DNA from: Allodiplogaster sudhausi
Lineage: Eukaryota > Nematoda > Chromadorea > Rhabditida > Diplogasteridae
Reading direction: 5' to 3'
Assembly: GCA_945643635.1 (NCBI GenBank)
Contig: CALZFC010000021.1
Coordinates: forward strand, 477,501 to 541,500
Length of the DNA: 64,000 bases
Below are positions 11,932-24,544 of the stretch, piece by piece. The position numbers were made by a program, and so were the translations under genes. Each line of letters starts with the position of its first letter. Within the stretch, counting starts at the first letter, position 1. Below the pieces are notes generated by a model, which was given only the letters and a program-made list of their open reading frames with translations, was not told where the DNA came from and ran no database searches.

Positions 11932-14900
11932 CTCTCTCTCTCTTTGCCCTCCACCCACCCATATTTTGCTCCTTCTCCTTACAACAGTTCAATCATCCAC
12001 TCCGACTATGCCGAGACTATCTGAGCGAGTCTTTGATATCACGTGTTCCTGAAACGGAAGTCATAGCTCATTTTCTGCACTGGAAAAAGGTGAGCAGAAA
12101 GAGTCGATGGCATACTGAAGGAGAGGATAGAAACTGAGATGCAAACCGAGTTTGTAATCTTCAGAGAGGACAGGAAGAAAGAGGATGGTATGAGTAGAGA
12201 AGAGGAAGACCAGCAACAAGGAATTCCCCTTGCTGCTGCTCATCCACCCGTTTGTTCTCCCCTCCCACGAACGGGCGAAGATGACATCATTGGGCTAGCA
12301 AGGAAAACTGTCTCCAATCAAGGGAAATGACACAGTCGAGTGTGAATCAGTCAAAACAAGGGAAGGAGTGAAGGTGAGACAGGAAGAGAATTGATGTGTA
12401 GGATGGCCAGGATGAGAGAGCGAGAGATAAAGATGGGATGCACATGTTTAAAAAAGCGCACTCACTGATAAAAGAAAGAACAGTGAGGCCAACGCATATA
12501 AACGTAAAAAATTACTCTCGTTCTAGCATGTTCTGCTTCCTCTTCTACCTCACTCCCGACAGCTCGCAAAATTTTTATTTATCACTTTTTTTGCATAGAA
12601 TGGTCCCGCTGTCCCACTCTCTCTGATACTAGTTTGTGTTGTACCAGCGTAGAATAGAATATCACAATTAAAAAGCTAGTGACAAGGGCAAGGTCAGGAG
12701 ACTTTGTCCAAGAGCAAGAGAGAGAAAAGAAGTTGTTGAAAAGGAGAAGCAATAGTGACAGATCAAAGTAAGCAGCCGCGAGGTGAAGCGGATGGCCACG
12801 CGCGCCCTGTCAAAGCGGAAGATCCACTGCTCAGATAAAGTCAGGCGGTCAATCGTAAAAGGACTCCTTGTCAGCGCGCTTTAAAATATCGTCACCGATG
12901 CATGAATAGTATACGTCTAATTAACCTCAGCTTCCTATCCCGATTGGAGGTTGATGACAAAGCGGGTAGAGAAAGGGCGGTTAATGATATTGATGGTGAG
13001 GATGACATTACAGAAAAAAGAGATCCGATCGCATGCAACATCACTAACGCAGTGTCGGTAGGCGAGAGAGAGGAAGATGCAAGGAGCGCGGACGCCGACT
13101 GGGCTGGTGCGGCCGCGGCGAACGGAACTGTGGACGCGGCGCCCGTTCCGACGCTGCAGTTGCTGCTGATGACTGAACGAAGCAGTGTGATGTAGTCGAC
13201 TGGCATGGCGGAGTGCCAGGCGGCGGCTGCTGGGGGAGAAGTCAGAACTACGGGCGCAGCCAGACTTGGGGACTCGGCTGCTTCTGCCGCAGCCGGAGGA
13301 GACGCCTCACGGGGCTCGCTGTGGTTCTGGAAGGGAGTACGTGTAGAGTTGCCTCTCTCTCTCACTCTCTCTCTCACTATCTATCTCTCTCTCCCTCTCT
13401 CTCTCTCTCTTTCCATCTTTTCTTTCTGTCTCCCTCTCTCGTATCCTAACCCGATGGAGCTTAGCGATAGTCGCATCGAGTCCTCGTGTGCCATTGCGTC
13501 GTCGCTTGGGTGGAGACTGCCCGTCCATGACTGGCGACGGCGTACTATCAAAGGAAGCGCTTTCCTGAACAGCCGAGGCTGGCGCAGGTAGATTCGGTGA
13601 TGTCGCCGCGGCGCCTGGCGCCGGCGTCTCGTGCTTAGGCGCCAACTGCGAGCCGGGATGATCGAGGACGCCGCTGCTGGCACTCGAGTTGGAAGAGGAA
13701 GGCGGTGATGTCTTGAGCAGAAGCTTCGATGACTCGGTCATGATGAAGTCGTCCGGCTCGTAAATTCTGCAGGAAACAGAGCACATTTGTACCCCTTTCT
13801 TCTGGAGTATACAACAAACAAAAGGCCATCGTGCTACTTACAGCTTTTCAAGTTCTTTTAAGTCAGATAAAACTAAATGAATTAGAAATATAGAAGGAAA
13901 TAATTGTCAACAAATGAGAGATGACTCACCGAGTGCCAGGCGACTCGTCGATCCGGCCGTTCAGAGCATCTGAGATGAATCGACGGAGAGCTCGCAGTTC
14001 GCGGAGCATCTGATGAGAGACAATCGGAGAGAGAGGGAGAGCGATGGAGAGAGGGGGAGAGCAAGAAAGGTTGAGAGGGTGTGTGTGTGAGAGAGAGAGA
14101 ACCGAGGAAGTGAGAAAACAGAGATGCATCAAAAGAAAGAAAGCACTCAACAGATACAACATAAAGAGAGAAGTGTTTTGGCACAAGAGTGCGGTAAAAT
14201 AAGAGAAACAGGAGCAGAGGAAAGAATTCGGCTCTTATTCTAACTGTTTTGAAATGAGCAGATAATGGACAGATAAGAAGCAAAAGACATAGGAATGGAT
14301 AAAGTGGAAAAGAAGCTTTTCCCCATAGTCTCTTGCCTCTGGCTATCCACCAACAGATAAATAGAAAAGGAAGAGTAAGAGAGAGTAAGAAATAGCACGA
14401 TTGAATCTCTCATCTTTCCTGTCCAACCACTTTCTGCCATGCCATCTTTTTCCTTCATAACGCCTACATCGTTTCGTCCATTCTCTCGCTCTCTCCAGCA
14501 TGAAATGTCCTATTGTTTTTTGGAGACGTCTACTTTGCATATCTTGCAAAACTTAGACTCCGAACAGTTTTGTCCTGTTTTCATTATATCTTTGTCTCTC
14601 TAAGTAACACACTCTTTATAGCTGCTTCTTCTTCTCATGTTCTCTCGTTCTACCACAGTTTCATATCCGACGTTGTTTCGTTCTTCCTTTATTTCTTTCT
14701 TTTTTCCTTAAATTTTTTTTTACTTTTCTCTCGTCCCACCATCCAATTAAAAGCATGCTGCGCGGTTAGATCAATGGAGAGTGCCTTCTGATGGATGATA
14801 GGCAGAAATGCAAGACTGACATGCTTAGTGAGAGCGAGAAGATGAAAAATAATACAAAACAAACGAAAAAAAGAATCTTTTCCAACAACAGAAATGATGT

Positions 14901-15364
14901 CATCCCCCGCTTACCTCCTGCTTCTCTCCATCGGCGATGAGAGTGAGCGGCATGGCGGAGAGGTCGGTGGCGGCGAAGAGAGGCAGACGGCCCGAGGCAG
15001 CCAGCGCCTCGTACAGACCGAACACATCCGCAGCCGCCACTGATGGAGAGGCGCGGCGCGCCAGGATCGCTGTTGCTTCTGCCACCTCAGTCGCCGCGAA
15101 GCAGTCTGACACCTGGGAAAAAAGAAAGAGAGATAGAGGGAGAGAGAGAAGCGAGAGAAGATCAACGATATTCCACTATACTCACGTTGTTTGAATGACC
15201 AAATTCAAGAAAGAAATTTGAAGAAACTCTGCACTACTCACCATTTGCTTGAGCCTTGGCGAATCGCGAAAGTTGTGGATGAAGCAGAGAAGCGAGTTGA
15301 CGACGAGAGGGGGACGAGAGACGCCGCGTAGAGAGGACGCCGTTGACAGCGGCAGATCCATCAT
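8168..15364 (-). CDS. two-finger C2H2 zinc-finger protein, probable transcription factor
   Basis: Eight exons join in frame to 530 residues: 15364-15242, 15112-14915, 14009-13930, 13766-13451, 13326-12926, 10582-10410, 9720-9597 and 8345-8168 (TAG). The start ATG directly follows a CT-rich tract ending TTAG, as at a nematode trans-splice acceptor. Residues 1-134 look helical and ordered (SLLCFIHNFRDSPRLKQM). About 135-370 is Ser/Ala/Pro-rich with a basic nuclear-signal-like PPKRRRNG. About 390-430 is acidic (DLLDDLDDSSPSPSDDAKED). Two adjacent C2H2 fingers follow: C436, C441, H454, H458 and C466, C469, H482, H486. The second finger is split by an intron after CSK. The linker TGLRPHT resembles the canonical TGEKP linker. 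The family beyond C2H2 is not recognised. A DNA-binding regulator in the nucleus is inferred. Introns carry GA/CT microsatellites, and the largest (10583-12925) is mostly repeats. Confidence 0.82.
10219..10241. repeat. (GTAT)n microsatellite
   Basis: About five tetranucleotide units lie in an intron of the zinc-finger gene. Confidence 0.85.
11329..11548. repeat. GA-rich microsatellite cluster
   Basis: Interrupted (GA)n tracts span about 220 bases in an intron of the zinc-finger gene. Facing Arg/Glu and Ser/Leu frames through it are not genes. A (CT)n tract of opposite orientation follows at about 11885-11945. Confidence 0.85.
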
Positions 15365-15367
15365 CTA

Positions 15368-15398
<31 letters not shown>

Positions 15399-15471
15399 CA
15401 GAGAGAGAAAGAGAGAGAGACAGAGAGAGAGAGAGGGAAAGAGAGAGAGACAGAGAGAGAGAAAGAGAGAA

Positions 15472-15514
<43 letters not shown>

Positions 15515-15551
15515 CAGAGAGAGAGTGAGAGAGAGAAAGAGAGAGAGAACG
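15368..15551. repeat. long (GA)n tract next to the zinc-finger start codon
   Basis: About 180 bases of GA units with periodic GACA and GAAA interruptions abut the zinc-finger gene start. On the sense (minus) strand this is a long pyrimidine tract ending in the acceptor before the ATG. Confidence 0.85.
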
Positions 15552-15827
15552 AGCGAGATTGAGGGATGTAGAATGAGAAAGGCTGAGGGTCAAAAATAGA
15601 AGGAGATGGAGTGAGATGGTCTGAGTGAGCGAGGATGCGCGAGAAGCAGAATGGTGATAAGCGGAGAGAATGGACGGCTGGACATTGCGAGGCTGCGCTT
15701 GATTGATGGCTTTTGGACCATCACGACATTGACACTCATGAAAACGCGCGAAGGTCGACTGCGGACAGTCTTATCTCTACTACTAATTCAACTTCTCCTG
15801 GCCTCAGGAGTACTCAAGAGGTGTGAC

Positions 15828-15882
<55 letters not shown>

Positions 15883-17268
15883 CGGAGAGAGTGGAGGAGG
15901 AAGAGGGAAGGGCACTGAGGAGCCACCCTTCAGTCTCGTGGCTGCCATGAGACATGACTGAGACTACAAGCAGCCGCGGGGTGGGGGAGGGCGAAGGGAA
16001 GGATACAGTTAGATGAGGAGGGAAGAGAGGCGTGTGAGAGAGATGTAAAGGCCAGATAGATAGAGAGAGAGGAGAGAGAGAGAGACAGAGCGAGTGAGTG
16101 AGATGGAGAGAGCCTCTCTTTCCCCATTCAGCAGAAAACAGAGAGAATGAATGTGAAAGCAAGAAGAAGAGGAGAAGGTGGAGGAGGAGTCAAGGAGGAG
16201 GAGACTGTATCCTTCCTCTCTCCCTGCCAGCAACAACTGCCAACGTGGCAAGGAAGAGAATCACAAACACGAAGATATGAAGGAGAGAGAAAGTGAACGA
16301 GAGAGCTAGACAAAGAGCGACAAAGACAAATGAGGAGTGATAGGATGAGGAAGAAGGAGGCTCTGCGTGTAGAGCGGAAGAGAAGGAGGCGGATGACACT
16401 GGACATGTCTCACTTGGAAATGATGGGAGGAGTCGCCCCAGCTGAAAGGAGGAAGGCGAGTTGAGGGAGTGGCCAGGACATATGGCCAGAGAGCCACCGT
16501 AGGATGGGAAAGAGGGACAGAGGTTAGGGGTGAGTGAGAGGGAGTGGAGAGGGTGTGTTTGATGGGAGAGAGTGCGCGCGAGAAGGAATCTGAGTGATGT
16601 CCTTGAGCATCTGAGGTCAGTGATAAGGGGGAAGAGTGGAGAGAGGAAAATAGAGAGAGAGAGAGAGAGATCACGTTATGCAGAGTGAGGTACGGAAAAG
16701 GAAGAAGAGCCAAGTTGGCGGATTGGCCATTTTGTACTCCCGCACAACGGGGAGCAATGAAGAAGGAAGTGGGAGGAAGAGAGGACTAGGGCGCCTTTTA
16801 CGAGGCGATCACTTGCAAAAATAGTCGAGACAAGGTTACGAGCATTAGAAGAAAAAAAGGACGATGATGCCAAAAAAAGACTACTACAGATTTGGGTCGA
16901 AACTCTTTGCCTCGTGGTTGTTCTTTTAAAGGGATTGTCCTTGTAGATTTAGTCGTCATCACGATGCTGCTGTATTCATGATGTTTCAGTTGCTCTATTC
17001 TAGTTTCACTCTCTTTCTCTATCTCTCTCCCTCCCTCTCTCTCTCTCATCCGTTTGAAGAGACTCCCATGAGAAGAAAATGTATGTTATTGTATGAGCAT
17101 CCGGAGGCAATCGGTCAAAGAGAGACAGACAGAATGTGAAAGAAGAAATAATTCCTTTGAGATGCCTCAGGCACTGTCCTGATCGATCTGTGCCTTTCCT
17201 CCTCCGCTCTCTTTCCTCCCTTCTCTCGCTCGGAGCCAGCCACTTCTCTTGTTGCTTCTTCATCGAGA

Positions 17269-17308
<40 letters not shown>

Positions 17309-19035
17309 AGAGAAGTGGTGAAAAGAGGAAGAGAGGAGAGAGAGGGAGCAGAGTGAGCCGACGTTATTCTTCTTCTTGTACACAGTGCCAATGAGTAATC
17401 AGCAATGGTGCCTCCGGGCCCCGTGATTCTGCGATTGGCAGAAGGGAGCTGGGAGGGAGGGAGAGGCAACTACAGAGGGCTTCCAGGGGTTGGAGGAGAA
17501 TAGAGAGAGATAGAGAGGAAAAGAGAGAGAGAGAAGAGAAGATAGAGAATGATACATTCAGAGCGACGATTGATGTAAGGTTGCACTTTCTCGGGAGACA
17601 AGACAGCACAGCCATGAAACAAAAAGTGGGAGGGTAGGAACACAACTCGAAAATAAATTGGAAATAGGATTTTTCATCGTCTTCGCCTTCTAGTATTTGT
17701 TTGCATCCTTCATCGTGTGAGAAGGAAGGGGTTGAGACAGTCGATCGATCTTTATTCAATCCTTTATAGAATACGTAAACAATAATTCCTTAAAACCGTG
17801 TGAATGTGATCTAGACAACACTGCATGGGGACACACCAGTCTACGGGAGAAGTGGATAAGGAGAGAGCAGGCATAGTGTCGCGAAAAGAGTTGCGGTACT
17901 GAGAATGATGGCATTACAAAAAAGAACATTAAATATATAGGGTTCCAGTGTAAGAAGCGAGCGATAAAAAAGAATTCCTCCGGCGGATCGCGAATCTCTG
18001 ATGGGTCCTGTAGACCATCGTAAAGGTAGCAGCATCAAGGCGAGGCAAACGATATCCAATCGTATTCGCAAAGTGAATCTTGATGGACGTCAATAATGAG
18101 AGCAAATAAGAACGATAAATGTAAGACAACGTTACGAGAGAGAAGAATATCAAGTCAGTTCGTATTCCGATTTCATCGTTGAGTGATGACACACTGTGCG
18201 GAGAGTCAAAGCTGGGGGCGAAGAGACGATCTGGCACGGGGCCAACAACAAGGTTGCCTAGAATATCGGCAGAGCCGATCGCTTCGTCCCCAGCACAAAA
18301 GTGAACAGAGTGAAGGAGAATGGGGATAATAACGGAATTGGAGTAAACTCCAGCAAACACGTCGAAGTAAAAAAAAAGCCATTTTTTAACCCATGGAGAT
18401 GTCAGATTGGGATGGCAGCTAACATACGAGTAATGGGACGGCCACCGCGATAAGATCAAGATAAGGGGTAGGACGGATGCCCGATAGGGCGAGATAGCAG
18501 AGCACGAAATGGGGTAGAGTTACGAAAAAGATATCTACGGAAATGCGAGGGAGAGGGGCGAGGGATCGAAAGATGTTGTCTCCACTTCTCGAGTTGTGAG
18601 GTAACGGAGACTGGGGGAGAGGGAGGAAAGTGACCGCCAATCACCAGCAGTCACATTGAGGTCAGGCTACACACCCCGAGTACCACCAGCCGCATCACAT
18701 ACACCCAGGGAGAGAGATACAACTCTCATCTCAGTGACCGAGAGAGAGAGAGAGAGAGAGGCTACTGATTGCGACCGCCACTGATGATAAGCGTTGATAA
18801 CGGGATTGGGAGAGGACTAGTCCGGCGGAGGAGAAAGAGAGGTCAATCCAAAGAATTTGAGTTAGAGGAAGATAGAGGATCTGTAGCCAAGGAGGGGATG
18901 GATAACCTAAGATTCCGAAAGCTTTCATTAATTCCAGAACCAGCCATGCTCTAGACCACCGACAACCAATCCACATTAAGACTAATATCACGGATGCACT
19001 CTTAAAACACAAAGTAATACACCCTTGTAAGATTC
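15552..19035. other. intergenic between zinc-finger and Caprin genes
   Basis: This stretch is GA/CT-rich to about 17.6 kb, then more complex sequence. A 176-codon minus frame at 17929-18459 has no recognisable domain or splice context and is treated as chance. It presumably contains the promoter of the zinc-finger gene and the 3' flank of Caprin. Confidence 0.45.
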
Positions 19036-19094
19036 AAAGACAGTGATTGGTTGAAACACGCAAGGATCGCGTGTTTCAACCAATCACTGTCTTT
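19036..19094. repeat. perfect 26-bp inverted repeat (hairpin)
   Basis: The arms at 19036-19061 and 19069-19094 are exact reverse complements around a 7-base loop. The left arm begins AAAGACAGTGATTGGTTGAA. It lies downstream of the Caprin stop codon. It could be a small foldback element or a structured RNA. Confidence 0.95.
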
Positions 19095-19625
19095 CACCAG
19101 AGACGGCCAACCAACTTGGTCAAGACAGTCGTGAATATGAATGAACAGGAGTATTCGATGGAAAAGTGCCATCCAAGCGGTAACAAGGTCATGATATGGC
19201 ATAGAACAAAAGAGAACCCAAGCTGACTGGGAAGTGGGAATGCACAGTAGGAACATGGAGTACACTTACGCGGGATAAACAGGTATGGATGCCAACAATA
19301 ACAACGATGACAGAACTGGAACACCGGCAGGAAAAGATCGATTCATGGAGATGGATCTGAAGCAGGGAGATGAGCACTGATGAGCAAAACAGCGATGGAA
19401 GATGCGTGATGTAGACTAATAAAACAAAAGAAACTTGAAAGCAATATCAGAATGATCAAAAGGAGGGAATACGTTTACATTAAGATATTTTGAAGAAAAA
19501 AAACAAGATAACGGGATATTTATTTTAAAATAGGACAATAATCGGGTATACTTACGAAAGCTGAGAAGGATCATGGTTTTTGAACTTAGAAAGGGATGCT
19601 TGGGAGGATGATCTTCACGCTCAGT
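19095..19625. other. 3' flank of the Caprin gene
   Basis: No coding exon is supported here. Confidence 0.4.
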
Positions 19626-22600
19626 CTAAGCCCGCTGTCCGTAGACAGCAGAGGATGGCGGGAGGCCGTTCTGGCTGCCGCCCCCGTTGTATCTGCTGGC
19701 AGTCGACTGCTGGCTGGTCGCGGACACTGACTGCTGCGACTGCTGGCCACTCGAAGTACGACGCAGAGGGGGCGGGTAGCTGTTCATTCCTGAAGCCGCC
19801 GCGCCTGCAAACACATACATACTTCATTCCCGCTCGCTCTCACAGCTACGTAGCCAATGTCTCGACTGACCTCCCATGTATGGTCCACGATATCCGGGCT
19901 GGCTGAACGGGTACTGGAAGATGTTGTTGCTCATCGGAGCCATCTGGTACGGAGGAAGCGGACCACCGTAGCCGTCTGCAAATGATTTTAAGATACCTTT
20001 TGTTGGGGTGCTGAGGAATGGTCTGAGAGCGCTTCAGTGAGACGAGAAGCTGACAGTTGGTGTTGGCAGCGTTGTTGTGGGAGGGATGTTGCTGGCCGGG
20101 CGGCATCTGGTGTCCATTCATGTTGGGGAGGACTCTCCGTTGACTCGGCATGCCATCAGCAAAGGCGGCGGGGGGCGGCGGGACACGCGGCTCTGCCGGA
20201 GTGCCGCCCACGCTGTTCTCCTGGCTCTCGGCCGGCGACGGATTCGGTGCAATTTGCTCTCCTCCGCCCACGCGAACCCCGCGCGATTCATCAATCGACT
20301 CTGAATATTGTAAGCATACATAAGACACAGTACACCTTTAAAACCTGACCAGTCTCAGTGATTGCGAGATCAGCGACCGCGGACTTGGCAGGCAGAGGGG
20401 AAGGAGAAGCAGCCACTCCGTTCGGTCGCTCAGGCACGGGCATTGGAAGAGTCTCGTCGAAGCCAAAGGATTCAATCTAAAAGACACTTATCTTCTTCTC
20501 TTCCTGTCTCCACATTCTTTAGGCTCAAGGAGTCGTCTTGTAATGCAAAAGAAATATAGTTGTATACAGATGGAAGAAGAAGCAATTCTTCCTTGCCTCA
20601 ATGTTCTCCAGGCCGATGTAGACAGATGCTCGGGGACGATCGATGAAGGTAACCTGCAAGGAGGAATGAATGGTTCGTGTACCACACAGAGGATACACCC
20701 TTAACATGGTATGAAGTGAATATGACACAAATAATACTTCTACTATTCTTAATTTTGAAGCAGGATATGGAGCCCCTATAACATCTGTATCAAATATAGA
20801 ATAGGCCCAACCCCACGATAAAAAGTGCTTTCTACCGTATTTCATACGCAGTTCTGCCTAAATAAAGTACGGTAAATCAATGTTTAGAAAGAAGAAATCG
20901 TCGTAAGATTGTCACGGTACTTACAATGGGCGACTTGGGTCGCAGAGGAGGAGCGGCGGGTTCGGGAGTCTCCTCCTTCTGCTTGCTCTCCTCTTCTCCC
21001 TTCAACTCCGCGCTGGCTGCTGCTGCCTTCTCGGCCGCGGCTGCCTTCTCCTTCGCCGCCGCGGCGGCGGCCGCCTTCTTCTTCTCTTCGCGCTCCTTTC
21101 GTTCCTTTGCAAACTAAAAAGAACTAGAAATTATATGTACTTCCCGAGTGCTTCTCATTCTGTTCGTGATTGGTGAGGGCACTGAACTGACCTTCTCCTT
21201 CTTCTCCTTGCGCAGCGCGACATGCTGCATCATGTTCTCGAAGTAGGCGCACGTGCTCACGCCGCGCAGCAGCGCGCGCTTCTTCTCCACTGAGAAAGAG
21301 TACAGTCAACATTACTACTCGAAATATGTCAGCATGGATGGTCAGTATTTTGTACTATCGGCAACTCTTTCATGAGTTGCCGATAGTACAAAAAAAAACA
21401 TTATCCACAATCCGTGTTTATTCCTATAATCCTCTGAAATAGACACAGGAACTTCTTATCTCTAATCCTACTTGCAGGACTACTATAGAGAAGTTTCTTC
21501 ACACTGAGCCTATGCTAGAATCAATAAATAGAATTTTCCTGTGCATCAGGAGATGAGATGATGATCTTTTCCAATAAAGAGAATGCGCATGCATGCATAA
21601 GAAGTAGGCAAGGATCATGAAATGTACTGACGCTCTTCGCTCTTGTCAGTGGAGTCAAAGAGGAGTGCATTGACGGAGGCTGCCGCGGAGTCCAGCTGGC
21701 CGCGCCACTCCTCACGAGTCTTGCTGTTCTCCGAGGATGGAGAGAACACTCGCTGCAACTCATCCGTTGTCGCCAGCTCCTCCTCGCTCAACTTCTGCAA
21801 AAAAAAAACTATTTGCATACAAACAGAATCTGAACACAAAGATGGAGCACTTCTCTGGATCTACTTTCCTGGAGTTCACACTCCATTTCCCATTATATAG
21901 TCTCCAAGTTGAACAAAGGCATCCTTTATCATCTTCCCATGTATTGTCACTTTCTTGTTACATAGATGTGTTGTACAAACCAGAGCGCCGAACACTCCGT
22001 TGGTGAACGCCTTGCGGACGATGGGGCGAGCCAGTTGCCCCAAGACGTCGCGCTGCTCCAGGAGGCGGCGGACCACATCAAGAGTAGTCGCCTGCAACGG
22101 AAGGAAATGGCCTGTACATTAATCAGACCACCTTCAAAATCAGCAATACATGACGCCGAACAAGTTCAGCCCGTGATATATACTAGACGGACATTCTGCA
22201 TCATATCAGTCCAGCAGCAATGGTGGTGTCAAGTTTAGGTCATCTCAGAAAGTTAACACACTTCTTCATCATGGTTATAAAGAACTACAAGGGTTGAAAA
22301 GGAGCATACTCACCCTATCTTGGGCCTTCCAGGAATCCTGGAGCCCTACCCTACTACTGATTTTGCTATAAAGTCTACGGCATACCCATCACGGATTCTA
22401 GGGCCACTAATCATGTATCCCATATTCCAGGCCCTCTACACTGGCTCTGGCCAGGCCATTTCAATTTCGTTTGAATCTTTAGAACTCACCTCTTCGACCT
22501 TCTCTTCCACAATCTGCTTGGCCTCCTGCTCCACAGCCAGCTTCTTGTAAAAGTTGCTTTGCTCGTTAATGAGCTTCGAAAACTCCTGGAAGATATACTA

Positions 22601-23055
22601 TTAACAACACTACAATGAGCTACGAGGAGGAATATGTTCCATTCAGACAAAACAGCAAGAAGTAGGCAAGAAGATTCAAGAAAGGCACCTTGTATGACTC
22701 AATGGCCATCTCGACTTCCGTGAGTTTGCCGAGTGCCTCGACCTGCTCGACGGTCAGTTTCTTGCCCTCGCGCTGGTCCGCGTCGTACTGCTGCAGACGC
22801 TGCTGAACAGGCAGAGGAACCGGTCAGACAAGTCACCAGGAAGTACGCTTCTTGCAAACAATAATACCGACTTCTACGTGCTAATCAGCTTCAACTGACC
22901 AAGCGCTTCATAAGATTCCGCAGCCTCTTCTCCAGCGACTCTTCAAGGCGTCCGAAAGGGTTGCGGAGCATGTCCTCGGCCGATTCCGGCGCGGGTGGAG
23001 TGTTCGTAGGCGCGGCAGCCGCGCCCTTCGATGCCGAAGACGTCAGACAGCGCAT
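19626..23055 (-). CDS. Caprin-family RNA-granule protein
   Basis: Twelve exons join in frame to 546 residues: 23055-22900, 22802-22689, 22585-22490, 22091-21981, 21794-21632, 21289-21192, 21113-20925, 20653-20597, 20476-20350, 20300-20055, 19975-19871 and 19804-19626. Caprins are cytoplasmic RNA-binding proteins of stress and neuronal granules that act with G3BP and FMRP. The N-terminal helical homology region is recognisable: RLQQYDADQREGKKLTVEQV, KLINEQSNFYKKLAVEQEAK, then KLSEEELATTDELQRVF, which matches the Caprin motif of the form LSEEELxxLDEF. Residues 247-310 are an Ala/Lys/Glu-rich stretch. The tail is Pro/Gln/Asn/Gly/Tyr-rich (YGYGGPLPPYQMAP) and ends GQRA. The vertebrate RGG boxes are absent. 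The intron after residue 328 begins GC, not GT (GAG|GCAAGG). The donor at 20055 (AACT|GTCAGC) was chosen because it alone keeps frame with the next exon. The ATG at 23055 is the first in frame, so an upstream exon is possible. Confidence 0.8.
21348..21393. repeat. perfect 20-bp inverted repeat in a Caprin intron
   Basis: The arms at 21348-21367 and 21374-21393 are exact reverse complements with a 6-base loop. The left arm is TTTTGTACTATCGGCAACTC. It lies in the intron between Caprin exons 5 and 6. Confidence 0.95.
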
Positions 23056-24544
23056 TCCTCCCCTCAAAACATTGATCCAACCTGATAAGGGCGAGCACTC
23101 CCGCGGAATTTGGATAAATTTAACATGAAAAGAAGTTTAAACCACAACCACAAACAAAATCCACCATGAAAATTTCGCGCAATTTGCCGCCATTGTCTGT
23201 ATTAAATGGCAGAAAACAGAAACAAACGGTTGACATTCAGCCGGCATCGACATGCATGGAAGCGCGCGAAAGGAAACAGTGAGTGAGAGAGCGAGAGAAG
23301 AGCATCGCGAGATCGATCGATAAGAAAAGGAGGTGAAGTGACCCCGGCAAGCAAGAGCGAATGACAGTCGATGACCACTTCTAGAAGTTTCCAAGCGAGC
23401 TGTCCACTATCGCCTCCTTTCTAGCGAGCAAAGAGAAAATAAAGCCATGTGCGGTGAGAAGTACGGAAAAAGTTCGGTTACTAACGTTTTTGTTTTGTTT
23501 TCAGAGCAGAAGCTGAAACTAACGAAGCATGGATAGAGTTAAGATTCTGCAGATCAATCGGTAGAAAAAGGAGCACCAATGAGGCACATTCTCTATCTCA
23601 AATTATGGGCCAAGCATAAGCATAAAGTCCGAAAGTCCCGCAAATGACAACAATCAAGCCATCCACACAGCAATACCACCGGAAGAGGTATAATTAATAT
23701 AACGCACAAGCGCATCAAAAAAACTGCGCCATTGGTCAAATCACTCCCCACTGAACTACATTTTCTGAATTCTATAATTAAAAACGGAAATGAGCGGTCA
23801 TTACAATAAAGGAAATATTGAGTGACAACAACCGTTACCCCTAACTTGCTCCCAGCAATAGTGACCTTTAATCGAGACAAGAAGAAAATGAAAGCAAAAA
23901 TAAGAAACAACTCCATTGCACACGCAGCCGACAATACGTTTTGTCGAAATGTCGAAAAAGTGTTGGTCCGCTAAATATTAATTACGCACGAGGACGATAA
24001 AAAATGGAAGTTATAATGCGCGCAATGATGACATTCGTGGACGAACACAACGCTCTGGTTCGCAATGTCTGTTTGGCCTCTTTCAAGAAATCTTCCACTA
24101 CTCTTTTGCTCTTCAGAAATCTATTCCTTCATTGCAAATATTTTACTGCTATTTCCTATTTCCTTTCTATCAACAGAATCTTCATCATGACTTTGCCACC
24201 TTTAAAATCTGTATTTACCGTATCTGCCAATTCTTTTTTATTTATTTTTACTTATCAGCCATATGCTTTTGCGTTACTTGAAACGCGATTGCTAGCAACC
24301 GAATCCGTGTTCCAGTTACTAAATCTCCTATGCTGCAGACAAAGCTGTAAATTTGATAAGATTGCTACGATCACAAGTCAGATGCGTATTTCATTTATTA
24401 GATAAGAAAACATATAAATCGAATTACATTTAAAATGTAATGCAGAGTAACCAAAACATAACAAAGTAACGAAATGATAAGGGGGTCTTTGCAGACAGTA
24501 CGTAACATGGGAATAACAGATGAGAGGGGTAGGTCGGTCTAAGC
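23056..24544. other. intergenic
   Basis: This probably holds the Caprin promoter and 5' UTR. A possible acceptor (TTATCAG) lies about 40 bases upstream of the Caprin ATG. Other frames here (85-133 codons) are AT-rich and unsupported. Confidence 0.4.

Noticed and set aside
13835..13890. 31-base mini-exon in the zinc-finger gene (SDLKELEKL)
   Set aside because: It has good splice-like ends, but its length breaks the frame, while direct joining of the neighbours keeps it.
17929..18459. 176-codon minus-strand open frame
   Set aside because: Long for chance, but there is no domain, no coding-like composition compared with neighbouring exons, and no clear splice partners.
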